Below are positions 50,811 through 63,780 of a stretch of DNA of 64,000 nucleotides, piece after piece. Positions within the stretch are counted from its first letter, which is position 1. Every line of letters starts with the position of its first letter. The notes under the pieces were generated by a model that was not told the origin of the DNA, did not search any database, and saw only the letters and a program-made list of their open reading frames with translations. The stretch is from Macropodus opercularis. Lineage: Eukaryota; Chordata; Actinopteri; Anabantiformes; Osphronemidae. Where the stretch lies: contig CM061091.1 of NCBI GenBank assembly GCA_030770545.1, positions 7,372,501 to 7,436,500 on the forward strand, in the 5' to 3' direction. The translations under genes were made by a program, and so were the position numbers.

Positions 50811-53800
50811 TGAAGCCAGGTTGGATCGTAGAACCTGTAGAAAACAGCTGTAACACTGAAACTGAAACCTTGAAAATTGTGTCCCAAAAGTCGACTGAAA
50901 TAAAAGTGGTGAGCTTTAAATTTTTATTTATTTTCTACTCTAACAAGCAAAGAAAGGAAGTTTGAACTTTGAGGGGAGGTTGAACTTGACATAACTGGTG
51001 GTTTAAAAATAAACCAGAAACACAAATATGTGTAGTGTGAAAGAAAAATGATGAATCACGGTAACAAGCTAATGTATCATAGAGCATTGAGACATGAACT
51101 AGTCTCTTCTTACCTCCAGTCTTTAGAAATGTCAGTGGTCTGATTTGCTCAGCAGGATGCTTGTGTCACAAGTGCGAGTGTGCACACATGGATGTACACA
51201 CAGACACGCACGCACGCACACAGCATAATTTCACATTCCTTCTGGTCCTTAGCTGCGGCACGTGACAGAAAAACAGTTATTCAGCACAGGTCCCACGGGT
51301 TGGCTGTCTTCTCCTTTGTTAATGACAAGCATTTGGTGTAGCCATCGATTTCCTGTGGCACTAATTAAGAGTAGACTCATTAAAACGTTTGCAATACATC
51401 CTGTGTTAACTTTGCAGGCAGTGTTGGTTTTTTTTCCCCACTCTCTTTTCATTGTACTTTGATAACTGTGTCTTTTCCTCTTGTTAAGGCGAGCGCTCAC
51501 ACATCAACGGAAGATAATACTATTGTACTGCACCAATCACCTACAGGATCTCTAGGCAGAAACAGCTGCCGAGCGTACACGTAGCATGCGCCCGAATAAG
51601 TTGTAGGGCGCTTTATATGTTTGAAATAATGACCAAGTGTTCTTATCTTTGCCTCTAGGCTGCATTTGTTGGTAATTGTAGAGAACTAAACTAATTCAGT
51701 CTGTTTTAGCTCACATATAAATGCACCAGGGGGGCAGAGCAGAGCTAACAATTTAATAGGAGTGATAGACAATGATGGAAAACTCTTGGCTTTCATTCCA
51801 ACAGTGTGAGCTGACTAACACTGGAAGGTATTTGAGTGGACGTTCACATCCATTTAGGAGTGCAATCTGTTTTAAAAGCCCAGTAGTAGTAATTCTGACC
51901 AGCCATATTGATCCACCCTACTGTCCTCCCTGTGTGTGTTTAGTGCCAGATTGGATATCTGTTGCCTGCTGTCCACCATGTGCTACCGCCTGATCACAGT
52001 TCACAAGATGATTTGCTGTAGGCTGGTTTACTTAACCTAAAAAAAAAAAAAGAAATATTTTTTCTGTGGAGGTGAGTGACGCCCGACACAAAATGATAGT
52101 TAGTTTTCTTCTATTGAATAGCTGAATCAACTGTATCGCTGTGAATATTGAATTTTTATTTGATGTAATGCCAACTGAGTCTGCTCTGCAGCCAACCTGA
52201 CACCGTGCGTGTCGACACTTTTCTAGTTCTTCTTTGTAAGTGAAAGATTTTAGAGCTGTGAAAAGAAATTCTTGATTTGTCTGTTTCTGCAAATTGCAGC
52301 CGCAGGAGGTTGATGTGAACATTTCCTCCCACTCAGCTGCTCATAAGTATGCGCATAATTAAGTTTTTACTATACAACATACATGGCACACTACCTATAC
52401 TAATGGAAACATTGTCAAACTTACTTCGGAGAATTTGTAGAAATTGTCAATATTGTAATGAAGTGGTTTCTCTAAGTGTAGGCTTGTTTTAAATGCACAA
52501 TTATCACATCATAGATTGTTTTTGTTTTTTTCCTGCAGCTAGAAGAAGACATGCTTTTAATGTAACAATAATATTATTGTGTATAGTTTGAAAAGCTCCT
52601 ATCTCCCTGGTAACTGGTAAGTAAGTAAGTAATCAATGAAACAAACAAACATGGAAAAATATTCTTATTACAATACATACACTGTGTCACTTCTTGAATG
52701 AACTGTTGGCACTTTGAGAGCAGAGCATTTGTCTCCCTTTATAAAAGCGGGCACTTCGCTTGCTTCAGTGTTGCTCTGCTAGTGGGCAACACTTGGAAAT
52801 GTGTGGAATGAACAGCCTGCAACAATATCAAGCGTTAGCAGTCAACTCAACAGAAAGCTAATGAACCGTAGCAAACAGCTTGTGGGGTGTAGCAGGAGAG
52901 AGCAGTTGCATCAAAAGCCCTTCATCGGCAGCTTGAGCACGCTGAAGTGAATAAACTATATCCTAAGGCTTGTGGGGAAACAGACAGAACACAATGGCAT
53001 GTGCGCGACTGAAAGACGGCGTTGGACTCAAGCATAGATGTCACACCTAACAAAGATTCCATTGAATGATTGTGGATGTAAATCAACCTATTGTCTGTTT
53101 AATTGTTCGTATAATATGAAGGTCTTTCTGTTTTAAGTTGGCTGGAAGAGCAGTTCAGAGACATCCAATATGTTTTTGTGTTTTACATGTTTCAGTTTAA
53201 ATCAGTTTTATGGTCAAGTGAATAAAACAAAAGTTCAAAGTTTTGAGTACAGCAGCCTCACAGTTTGGAATATTCAGTAACAAAGGTAATCATCACGTAG
53301 CCGATACCACCAACGGTTCTGATAACGAAACCTGAGCCTTGTATCAGATGTTTAAATTACCGCGCAGAAATCAATAAAATACATTTTTGCACTATACGCC
53401 TTAGAGCAAAGGGAAGCACGTGCACAGAAATTCAGACATTTCTCTGTGAGATGCCGTTAGCTAACAGTGATGGGAGCTGATGTTGTGTGTCTGTAACTGA
53501 AGAGGCTGATTTTTTACTTTTTTACATTGTCATTGTCTTTATACGTCCATTCATGGAGGCTCATAAGCGTCGTTCTTACAAATCGGATGGCGTCTCCATC
53601 ATAACTTTTGCAGTTCAGACGGTGATAATCATTAGAATTCCAGGCCTGTGACTCCTTCGTTCTAAAACGTATCCTCCTCTCCGAGTCATCTGGCCCGGCA
53701 TTGTGATCCCCAGCTAGTCCTCTTCGCAGCAAATCCTGCCTCTGTTTCCTATGCAGGTGTTGTACTGGCAATGTGAATGGCAGAGTGAATGCTAATAGGC

Positions 53801-53969
53801 CGTCGTAATAAGGTCTTTGAAGTATGCAATACACTGTTGCAGAATCATAATGTGAAAATCCCTGTTTGAATCTGAAGACTCAGCCCTGCTTGACATTAGC
53901 AGGCCCTCTCTGTCTCTTCTTCTTCTCTCTCTCTCTCCTTTGTTTCTATTTTTCCATCCCTCCCCCTCA

Positions 53970-53985
53970 CCCCCCCCCCCCCCCC
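53970..53985. repeat. poly-C tract in a pyrimidine-rich stretch
   Basis: About 16 C in a row, inside a longer pyrimidine stretch (53900-54000) with several shorter C-runs. The minus strand meets a G-quadruplex pattern. Confidence 0.85.
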
Positions 53986-55490
53986 GCCTCCACCTGCCCA
54001 TCTCCCATACATCTTTTAATATTCACATCTGGCAGGAAGCCTTGCCTTGCTCTGATCGGTCCAAGATGACAAGGAGAGTTTCCAGATACCAACATGGGGT
54101 CTGATCCGTGGGAAAAAACTGAGGGAGTGGACCCAGCAGGGATGGGGCTGGATTACTGGTTTAGGAGAGAAATAGTGGGCTTTAGAAAGGGGCTGGGATG
54201 GGATGGGCTTGGTCTACGGAGGGATGCGCTACACTGGTAGTGTTCCAGCCATGAGGCAGCAGTTGGAAAATGGTGATTTTTCTCACACCTTTATTTATTT
54301 TCATCTGTGGCTTATTTACAGAAGCTTTAATTATTCCATCTGTGAATAGCGAAAGCATCATTTTCTTAAATTTAGATTCAATTTGACTGAGATAAAAAAA
54401 AAAAAAAATGTAAAACACAAATTTCTCCAGCATCTTGACATGTTTGTTGATTGAAGGTAGATTATCTTTATCTCTCTGCAGGGATTCTATTCATTGGCCT
54501 GCTTTTCATACGTGACATTGAACTATTTTGACTAAAGGACAAGCTGATATTGTCCGCGGCTTCTAACGTTTCGATTGCCATCACCATAAGAGACGACCGA
54601 AATGACTGAAGGCTTTGTTCGTTCTTTACGACCAAACCCTGGAACGGTAAATCATCCAGCCACTTGAAGTTCAATTTGTGAATTAGTCAAGATCACTTCA
54701 GATCTCAAAAGACATCTCCACACGTAGCTAAGCGGAATTTTGTGACCCTGACCGGTTCTGTGAGAACTGTGCAATACACTTGAATGGTTCTCTTCACCTG
54801 CACCAAACAACATCTGCTTATACTGTACCAGCAATCTCCATCAAATGTAAGAATGTTTTTCAGTGCTGTGATTACTATTTGCATTTTTCTATGTCGCCAG
54901 CTGAAGATTGCAAACGTATTAAATTCTACCTTCTCACAAGTAGTAAATCACATAAAAGTGTAAAGAAGTACATTTATGTACTGTATTTCCATGTGTTTGA
55001 AAGAGACAGCAAATGTTTGTTGTTACACGCATAACACGTGCTCATATATAAATGCAGGCAGCCAGCAATGCAAAGACGTTAACATAAAATCTATTCCAGT
55101 TATAAGAAATATATCGGAAGCGTACTCGCTGTTGGAGCAGTAGCGATTCGATCACTGACTGTGGAGCCTTGTGGATTCTATCACATTCACGTAAGCTCTA
55201 CAAAGTGAATGAGTGGGAACGACAGGAATCCAGTTTTAGCCGAGTTCCTCTTGGCTTGCGCTTGGACTGAACCTGAGGTGGGGATGTTTGACGTCAGGGG
55301 GCAGAAATGCACTGACCTGGGGACAGCACTGGAGGAAAGAGGAAGTGCACGTCCACCATTCTCTATGTGTGTAAACATGCACCCCAGAGCCATATAAATA
55401 TCATCATTTAAAACATTAGTAAAGAAACATGGACTAGACTTGTATGTTATCAAAAGCATATTCATATCAAGTAAAAGCCAGTAGAGATGG

Positions 55491-55558
55491 TCTGTGGGAG
55501 GAAGCTGGAGTGGCCAGAGAGAACACTTTCTGACAACATGCAAACTCCTCGCCAAACG
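55491..55558 (-). mobile_element. short fragment of the same fish repeat family
   Basis: Plus-strand CTGTGGGAGGAAGCTGGAGTGGCCAGAGAGAAC followed by ACAACATGCAAACTCCTCGCC matches the CTGTGGGAGGAAGCCGGAGTACC(C)GGAGAGAACC ... ACATGCAAACTCCACGC section of the family, in reverse orientation. Only about 70 bp survive. Confidence 0.65.
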
Positions 55559-58500
55559 GCTAACGGCTTAAATCAAAGGGCTTGGAGCAATAGGTCAATA
55601 GTGTTTGAAGAGAAAACCCTATATCCTCTCTAAGCTGGCAATAATGATATCGGTCTAAGTGAGTATTGATACAGAAAGTTAAGCAAGGTTTCTTTGCTGC
55701 ACTTTCTTGTCGGCATCCGTTTTGGTTACAGAAACTGTACTGGAAATGTGTTTCTGTCAAGTCCTCCGTGAAGGGCTCTCTGTCCTGTGTGCACGTAGTT
55801 AGAGAAAGTGATAACAGCAGCGCAGACGGATGACTGTGGTCAAGAAAAGTGAAAGCAAAAAAACTGAAACAAACAAAAATAAAGCTGTGATGAAATGTGG
55901 CATGTTGAGTCGCTGTTATGTAATGATGAAGATGAGAGTAACAGCAATAATGACAGGGCGAGAGCGAGGTAATGTTTCAGAAATATCAAGGTAATGGTGG
56001 TTTAATATCAAGAATTTTTAGTCAGCTCTAAATTAAATTGCTACAAAAAGTGATATAAACACAAAATATTACTACTTAAGCCCAAGACTGAAATAATTCT
56101 ATATAGAAGTAATGACTTAGTTATTATCTAAATATCTTTGGTGTATTATTTTGATCTTATAGCTCTATAACACATGCTCCTACCTATTTATTACCTCATA
56201 TTACCTCACTATTATCTTGTATTTTCTTCATTGTATTCAAGGCCCTTATTACCCTTTTGTTAGCCAACGTTGAAGTGCTACAAAAAGTGTTTTTAGCTCG
56301 GCTTTTTTCCTGCATTACAGCATCTCTTTAGGTTTAATATCTGCCCATTTGCCTTCCTACTCATCTCCGCTCTCCTTGCCCATCCATCTCTGCTGTCGCT
56401 TACCCACTTATGCCGCTGTCAATCACGCAGTCATGCTTATAAAGCGGGTGAGTTATGAAGTGCTTTTATTTGCCGGGAGCGTACTTGAACTTGACCTGTG
56501 ATAAAGCCTTGACAGAGAACGTGTTAATGATGAAGCCTCGCTGACTGATGTGCAGTCGTACAGGAGTCAGGAGGGGCAGTTATGAGACGCTGACCTTTGC
56601 CAGCTAAATGTATTTAGGGGCCTCCGCTTCTCTGGCTCACTTGTTGAGTCGGGAGATTATCGACCTCATCGCCAAAATAATCACAGTCGCTGCCATCGCC
56701 ATGTCATCGGTAACAGCAGTCCGTGTTTCTCCTCTCCGCTCTGCTTCTTTTCTTTCTCACCTATTCCTCTTCCTGCCTGCTATTGTGCACAAATGACTCA
56801 TACGAATTTCCACATTTCTCATTCCCTTTTCTTTTTAAGCTTGTCCATTCGTTCCTTTATCTCTCCGAACAGGTGATTCACCCTTTTCTTCCCATCACTG
56901 CTTTGCTCCTCTTTGCTATCTCTCAGTCATTCTCATTACAAAAGGTGATCACCCATTGAGCTCATCAACCCGCAGTGAACTCCCTTCACCTGCTGACTGA
57001 TGAGTATGGGGAGGGGGCTGTCGCCATGCTGACAGCTTCTTCTGGGGAGGAACATATTAATGGCTCGGCTTCAGATTTAAAATAAAACGCAGCTCGCAGA
57101 CCCTGCCGGTCCACCCGCCCCGCAGATACGGCGGCGCTCATCGCTGGTATTTCTTAAATGCCAACGTCAGTCACCAATAGGTCAGGACAACAAGCACTTA
57201 AATAAGGCTTTGTCACTGATTAATGAGAGGTGGAGAAGACTGGGAAGGCCCCTGACTGACTCGCACAGATAAAACAATGAATGTTTTGTAAATAGCCACG
57301 GGTGCTTCTCTCCGTCTCTCCCTCTCTGTTCCTCCTTTCCCCTGGTGCAGAGGAACATCGCCGTCAGAAAACTGACAGCTGCTCTGGGGATCGCAGAAAC
57401 ACATGTTCCCAGCCGCAGGACTGGGGGAAATCCAATCAGATCCCAGGGAGCCTACAGTGGCTCAATTTGCAAAGCCAACAGGCCTTTTACCAGTATTGTT
57501 GTAATGGTATTAACAGGTTGGATCCCAGCCAAGGAGCACTGTGGCAGTAACATGCTGATGTTATTGACTACTTATCCATAAAAATGCATCTCTTCTCACT
57601 GTATTATACTCACGCCTGGCACAAATTGACTAATCTGAGCAGATTAAAGTCACTTAGAGGAGATTGGAGTTCACCCATGGTTTTATTAAAATGCACAAAT
57701 CTAATCAGAGACAATGTGTAAATTGGCTGGCTAAAAGGCAAGTATGTTACATTAAGTAAGCCCCACCAAAAAAATAAAAAAAGATGTTTAGTCCAGGCAT
57801 AAAGTCATAAATACCATTCATCTGATAATACAGTTGAAATTAAATAACGAATGGATATCTGCCTTTTTATAATGGATTAAAATACTCTGAGGTTTCTCTG
57901 AATGTGGTGGGATCGAGCGTTTGTCATCACGTGATCATCTATAAACAGGCAAACAGAGAGGCAGTGTTGTCCAAGTGGTGGGGTTCCCTCGGTGCAGACC
58001 TGGCTCTCACACCTCCTCACAGATGAGTTTCAGTCCTGTTATTATTTTTTTTTTCTCTTCCAAAGTAATTAACTTGTGGAAATGATTTACCCTTGAATGC
58101 TTGTCAGATCAATTTCTCATTGGAGGTCTTTGTAAACCTGCTGTGGCACCGGCAGCCTGTCAGATCCCAGCCACTGGGCACATCAGGTCCCACATGAGTG
58201 ATTCTAGAGTGCAGCACAGGCGTCTGAACCTGTAGGTTTGAAGTGACAATTTGCTAATGATACGACATGTTGTCAAAGACACTCGTGGTGATGGAAAAGG
58301 CTGTCAGAAAATGCACATGTTGTATTTTTAGCCATATAGAATTGATGAAAGTGTTCCAGCTCCAAGTATCATTTTGACTCAGTGTAACAGCAGGTAATTT
58401 AAAATGGGTATAGTATATTGTTCATACCTGTGGGTTTATGTTTTCTTTTTTAGTCTTGGGGCACTAATGAAATACAGATTTGAAAAATACACTTTACAGA

Positions 58501-58644
58501 AAAATTCACAAAACGCATAAATTAGGAAGTATTATAAAATGAGTAGAAGGGGATCATTACATCAATCATTCAAAATTGTTCTATAATGGTGAGATTATTT
58601 GCTTGACTGTGAACAGTGATCAGGTTCAGGATGCCATTAGAATA

Positions 58645-58930
58645 TTTGGTCCTGAATAGAAGGTTGGCTTCAGCTGAATGGAGACCGCGGGCAGAACCGA
58701 GGCAGTGGAGAAGGTCAGACAGGTAGGAGGAAGCCGGTTATGGAGAGAGTCGTGACTAATGGGGAGAAGTTTGAGCTGAATGCATTGTGGGTTGGGAAGC
58801 CAGAGGTTGGTTCTATTAGACAGGAGAGACGTGGTTGCAGAAGCAGGAGTGGGTGAGCAGATAGGTGGCGGTGTTCTAGGTGTGCTGGAGTTAAGTGAGC
58901 ACTTCGGCTGCGTTAAGTCTAGAGGTTTTA
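58645..58930 (-). mobile_element. degenerate L2-type LINE fragment (reverse transcriptase 3' end)
   Basis: Read on the minus strand, the sequence resembles the C-terminal end of the reverse transcriptase ORF of fish non-LTR retrotransposons. Words matching the family include CTCCAGCACACC.AGAACACCGCCA (LQ..RNTA), CTGCTCACCCAC (LLTH), TGGCTTCCCAACCCACAATGCATTCAG (aligned to the conserved WLPI region) and CTACCTGTCTGACCTTCTCCA (YLSDLL). The reading frame shifts between these motifs, so the copy is dead and 5' truncated. A 136-codon open frame on the same strand (58626-59036) is a shifted frame of this relic, not a gene. Family placement is from memory of fish repeats. Confidence 0.7.
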
Positions 58931-60389
58931 CAAAAGCAGCTGAAAAGCGGAGCGAGCGGTGGTGTTTTACAGAAGGCCCGGTGATGTCGCATCGAGCCGG
59001 ATTCCTTCTCTTCACAAGTGGCAAGATGAAACACAACAGTTGAATGTTGCAGTATGTGAAGTACAGTAGCAGGCATTTGCAAGAACATTAACACTGTGTT
59101 TGTATTGTAACTTAACATCTTCTTCCCTTACAGAATGATACATGTATAAATATATTTGTTTGTATGATGTAACTCATCGTCAGATCATTCTGTTATGATT
59201 ATAATTCTGTTATGATTTAACCAGACAACACACATCTCATGCAAATATCTCACCAGGGCCGAGGAGTTTGTTTCCACACACACACACACGAACACTAAAG
59301 TCGTTTCATTTGACAATTCCATGCCTGTTGCCGTGAAAATGAATTGGTCATATTAGTCTGTGTGAGCGCAGAGCTGGCTGGAGTCTAGACCGCACCAAGG
59401 TCTTTCTCTAACTCGCATAATTTGGGTCTCGGATTATTCAGCGATACACATTATACCGCTTCTGTTTTAAATAAAACATAAGTGCCACAGTTAATTACAG
59501 GGCTCGGCCGCATGTTTGCGAATGCGCGCTCGCACCCTATGGTCTTTTTTTACGTGTCTTTATTATGAACAGAATGATTTAGTGCTCTACGGTGTTGCGA
59601 CATTAGGATGATTCTTCCTGCCCTCTCACAGTCTTCCTGGCAGCTTCCCAAGGACAGGCGGGAGAAAGCAATTGCTATTAGTGCGCATATATAGTCCGAG
59701 CAGATAAATATAGGCTGCTTTTAGCAGATGAGCCACAGCACCATCAATTAAGATTAGGCCAAGTGCTATCACAGTGTCATAAAGAACAACAAGATGGCAT
59801 TCCCTCAATGTCAAAGGTAAGATGAACATGTACAAGCCACGGGGAAAATCAAAGAAAACCTGATAGCTTATATACATAATGCTCACATTGACAAATAGCT
59901 ATTGATGTTTCTTCATCAATGAGAGTGACAGCAAGTGATGAGAAACAGCCCAAGGGGATCCAGATTGAGCACTGAAATGAAATTATGCCCAAATTTGGCG
60001 AGGATGAATCTAATTAACTTATTTCAGGCATGTTGTTTTCTATTAATACGAGGGGAGGGAGGGTGAAATCTTGGATGTCCCCGTGCAGCCAGAGAACGTA
60101 TTCCAGCTGGAGCTGAAGTCTGCCTCCATGCCGCTGGAAGAGTAAACAGGAGTGAGGGGAACAGAAATAGAGCAGCTAGTTGTGTTGAGAATGAGAAACT
60201 CCAGCGACGGACTTCATCTCTGCTGCCCCAACCCTGTTGTTGCCCGGCGTTCTTGTCTCATTTCCCCCTGTAGTGTCCTCTTTCCTCTGCCCTGGTTGTA
60301 GCACGGGGGATGGCAACAATCTCTATGCCAGGCCAGAGGGACGTGGACAATGTGCGTGCCCTGTGACTCTCCAGTGATTTCCAAGTAAA

Positions 60390-60560
60390 GGCCATCACTC
60401 TCTCTAATTAGCTGGTCTCTTTTGGGCTGTGACTAAAATCACCTCTGTGGCTCCTTCCTCCATCGGATCACACCTAATTTTAATTAGACCCCTCGGAATA
60501 TTAGCCGGGGTCTTTGTTCCGCTTCCGCTCATTAAGGAGTCAGACAAATGAGTCTTTAAA
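60390..60560. promoter_or_regulatory. TAAT-rich candidate conserved element
   Basis: Homeodomain-type sites cluster here: TCTAATTAGCTGG at the left and CACCTAATTTTAATTAGACC in the middle, then ATATTAGCC. The complex unique sequence between them lacks reading frames and simple repeats. It lies 27 kb upstream of the putative cdh8 promoter in the gene desert. Could be an enhancer of cdh8 or of the next gene. Confidence 0.3.
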
Positions 60561-62082
60561 ATCCTTTACACATTTTTCCTCTACATTTGTTCCTTCGCCT
60601 TTTCTCTCACGATTGTCCTCATCATTTTCACGAGGATGCTATTTAACTGTGATCTACTGTATATAATCAGCCCCCGGCCAGGCTGAAGCCAGTGAGTACT
60701 GATTGCCCATTCTGTCAAAATATCACAGCAAAGTCACAGACTGAAAGGGCTACAGATACAGTTTGACCTGGACCATGCAAACCTGCAGATTGCAGAAATC
60801 AGTGCACTTGCTTGGCAGACAAAACTGGGAGGTTTTAGTACCAAGTGTTCAGCAGCTCACACATTCACAATGTTTTTTGTAGGATTATGGGAAATGTTTG
60901 CACATACTTGTTGAATTTATTGCATCTGAGGCAGAAGTTGTGAAAGATTCACTCAATTTACCGCTCAGTACTCAGTAATAGCATTAAATCACTCCGATGC
61001 TTGGCAAACTGCTTTAAGTTGACATTTCACATAAGTTCCATTTGGATTGGCAACTTAAATCTGCCTCTTTCTCCTCGTGTCTGATGCACATTTAGGTGAA
61101 AAACACAAGGACACTGTGTTATTGATGTAAAGCAGCTGAAAGCCCAGCCAGCGCCATAACACTCCAAATACAGGTCCAACTCCGATCCAAGTCCAAGTTA
61201 AACAAACACAAAGAATCGTGTTAATAAATGCCCTTTAGAACTGTGCGACTCGACACAAACAGCCTCAGAAGTTGCTTAAAGGTTTTTAAAATAATATGTA
61301 ACAGACATCAACTGTGTATTTTCATTTCATAGTTTGGTCAAACTTTTTTTTTGTGCAGGCATAACTGTGCTTAGATTATAATATAATTTCTAATTAATTT
61401 CAGCCACCTCCATGATCACACAATAAAAGCACACTAAAATCTATGTGACAACTTGACTTGATTTGATTATTTTATAGTCTTTAACACTTATTTACTTGAC
61501 AGCATCTTGTTTCCAGCTGTAGGTTGCTGTCTAGGAAGAGATAAATCATCATAGCTCGTTAAGCTTGGAGAGAAAATTCTAATTAATGAAGCAGATTTTT
61601 GTTTTGTGTGTTTTTGTGTGTGTGTGCGTGTGACTACTGGAAAAGTTATGTCTGAGCTGTTGGACAATAGGGGCTTGTGAAGTGCACTGCGCTCGTGGGT
61701 TCCTGACACCGAAGGTTGACCTTTTGATTAATATTCTGAAGCGGTGCCTCACAACATTGTGACCTCTAAAACGATCAAAGGTCCACTTGTGACTTCTTAT
61801 TACAGGTTATGTAGACATGACCGGTTATTAGTTCCTCTATAAATGAAGAATCGTTCTGACCATTTTACAGCACAAAAAGACAAAACAATCGCTCATTACA
61901 AACACATTTTAAGGTGGAATATACGTATATATATATAGATATTATGTATCATTATTAATTAACGAGTAGGGCAGTTTATAATGACCTGTACTCTCCATAG
62001 AATTTGTATTATAAACATTATATTATAATGTTTGACTAGATCACAATTTCAGATTATATTCACACACTGTACACTCGCATTT

Positions 62083-62126
62083 CTGGGTGTCATGTTGCTG
62101 GTCACTGGGTGTCATGTTGCTGGTCA
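62083..62126. repeat. exact 22-bp tandem duplication
   Basis: Two identical copies of CTGGGTGTCATGTTGCTGGTCA back to back (62083-62104, 62105-62126), written here only as an example of the unit's first bases CTGGGTGTCATG and last bases GCTGGTCA. No third copy. Sits in AT-rich intergenic sequence. Confidence 0.92.
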
Positions 62127-63639
62127 CAGTCCTATACATCATTCTGTTATTCTATAGATATTAAAGACACAGAATAAACATGAGTCTTTATCATTACTGT
62201 AACTTGACCCATATGTACCACTTAACTTTTACTCTGTTGCGTTTAGGCTAGCTGCCGACCTAGGAGGCTCTGGGTGGTGAAGTGGGAGGGAGCGTCTAAC
62301 ACTCTTGGCAGTAAAGTGTTGACCTGCTGACAAGCAGATGAAGAGACACTGGCTGAGTGCGAGAAGTCTCTGAGGATAATCATCCCCACCATGCCCTGCG
62401 GGGTCTAAATGTATAGTGAGTGTGCCTGAGGGATCAGCTTCACATGAGGACGCCACTGATGGAATAGACGATTACCCTGAGGAGTCCATGAAAGAGGAAG
62501 CACTCCCAGCCCAGTTTACTCCATTCAGTAGAAAGAAAGAACCATCCTGATCATGGCGGAGCCAGAACACAGCACCTGTAGGAGCTGGCCTATAAGTGGT
62601 TCAGGTTCAACTGCTTTGGCGTCTTAATCTGTGAGAACATTGTGAAAAGCACCACTTTGGATAACTAATGTAAGTCCTAAGAAATGTAATTGTTAGGAGA
62701 CTTACCTGCAAACTGTGTTATTAAGTGTTTGCATTCGGGCTCTTCAGCTTCAATGAAGATTTTGTTCTGGTTGTAAAGAGTTGCTGTTGTATCAAATCTC
62801 AAATCTCTGTTGTATTTGATCTCAAAAGCGACTTGGTGTTGTCAGGGGAACCGACCCATGTGACCCCTCAGTGGTTATTGGAGCTGACTGTCAACACAAG
62901 AAGACAAGTCACTGTCTATTGATGTAAACAGCTGTTTTCAGTTCAATGTCATTACATGCATTATATGATAAGTTATCATTATTGTTTGAAAATATTCAGC
63001 TATGATTAAAACTGAACTGTGAGTTGATGCAGGTTGTTGTTAATTAAAATGTATTGAATGTTATGCATCAGAAGGACAGTGATACAGAAATAGGTTTTCA
63101 ATCTTACACAACTACTGCAAATGTGCTTTAAGTTAAAATATTTCATTTTGATGTAATATTATCTATAACAAATACAGCAAAAGTTACTTAGGTTATATTA
63201 GTGTAATAGTCAGTCGAGACACAATATGTGGAAAAGAAGGGGGAAATAGCTAAATACAGTATTGTCAATTTGATCTTGACCAACCTAGAAACAGAGCGAG
63301 CCTCAAGCTTGCCGTGCACTTCCTCTGTATGGGCAATGCGGTAAACAAGGGGCATGTTGACTCCCCAGCAGCTGCCAATCTTTTACTGGCAGCAGCACCT
63401 GTAGAAAGAAAAAAAACACAACAGTCAAAATGCATTAGTATCTCCTGATGGCAACTACAAGTTCCTAATCTTTACCACTTTTAATATCAGCATCTGCAGC
63501 CCTTTAGCCCCAGTGCTTTTCCGAGTCTGTGTGAGTTCATGCACAGCCGCAGACATGTGCGTCTTTAGTATTTGCCTGCATAGAGCGAGCGTGAGATGCA
63601 CTCATGGGTGGGTGAGTAATAGATGCTGGTGCTCTGCCA

Positions 63640-63780
63640 GGGCCGCACGCCCTTGTTCATGAATTATAAATCCAAGAGCAATTATGGCTTTTACACAAAT
63701 TAACCAAAGCATGCTGGATGCAAACTGTAATTGGGTCAGTGGTTATTTCCTGCAACACACCTGGGCTGGAAGTAAACGTT
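63640..63780. promoter_or_regulatory. AT-rich candidate conserved element
   Basis: Low-repeat sequence with TGAATTATAAATCC, GCAATTATGGC, CAAATTAACC and GTAATTGGGTC motifs close together. No coding frame. Called only from motif density, so weakly supported. Confidence 0.22.
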
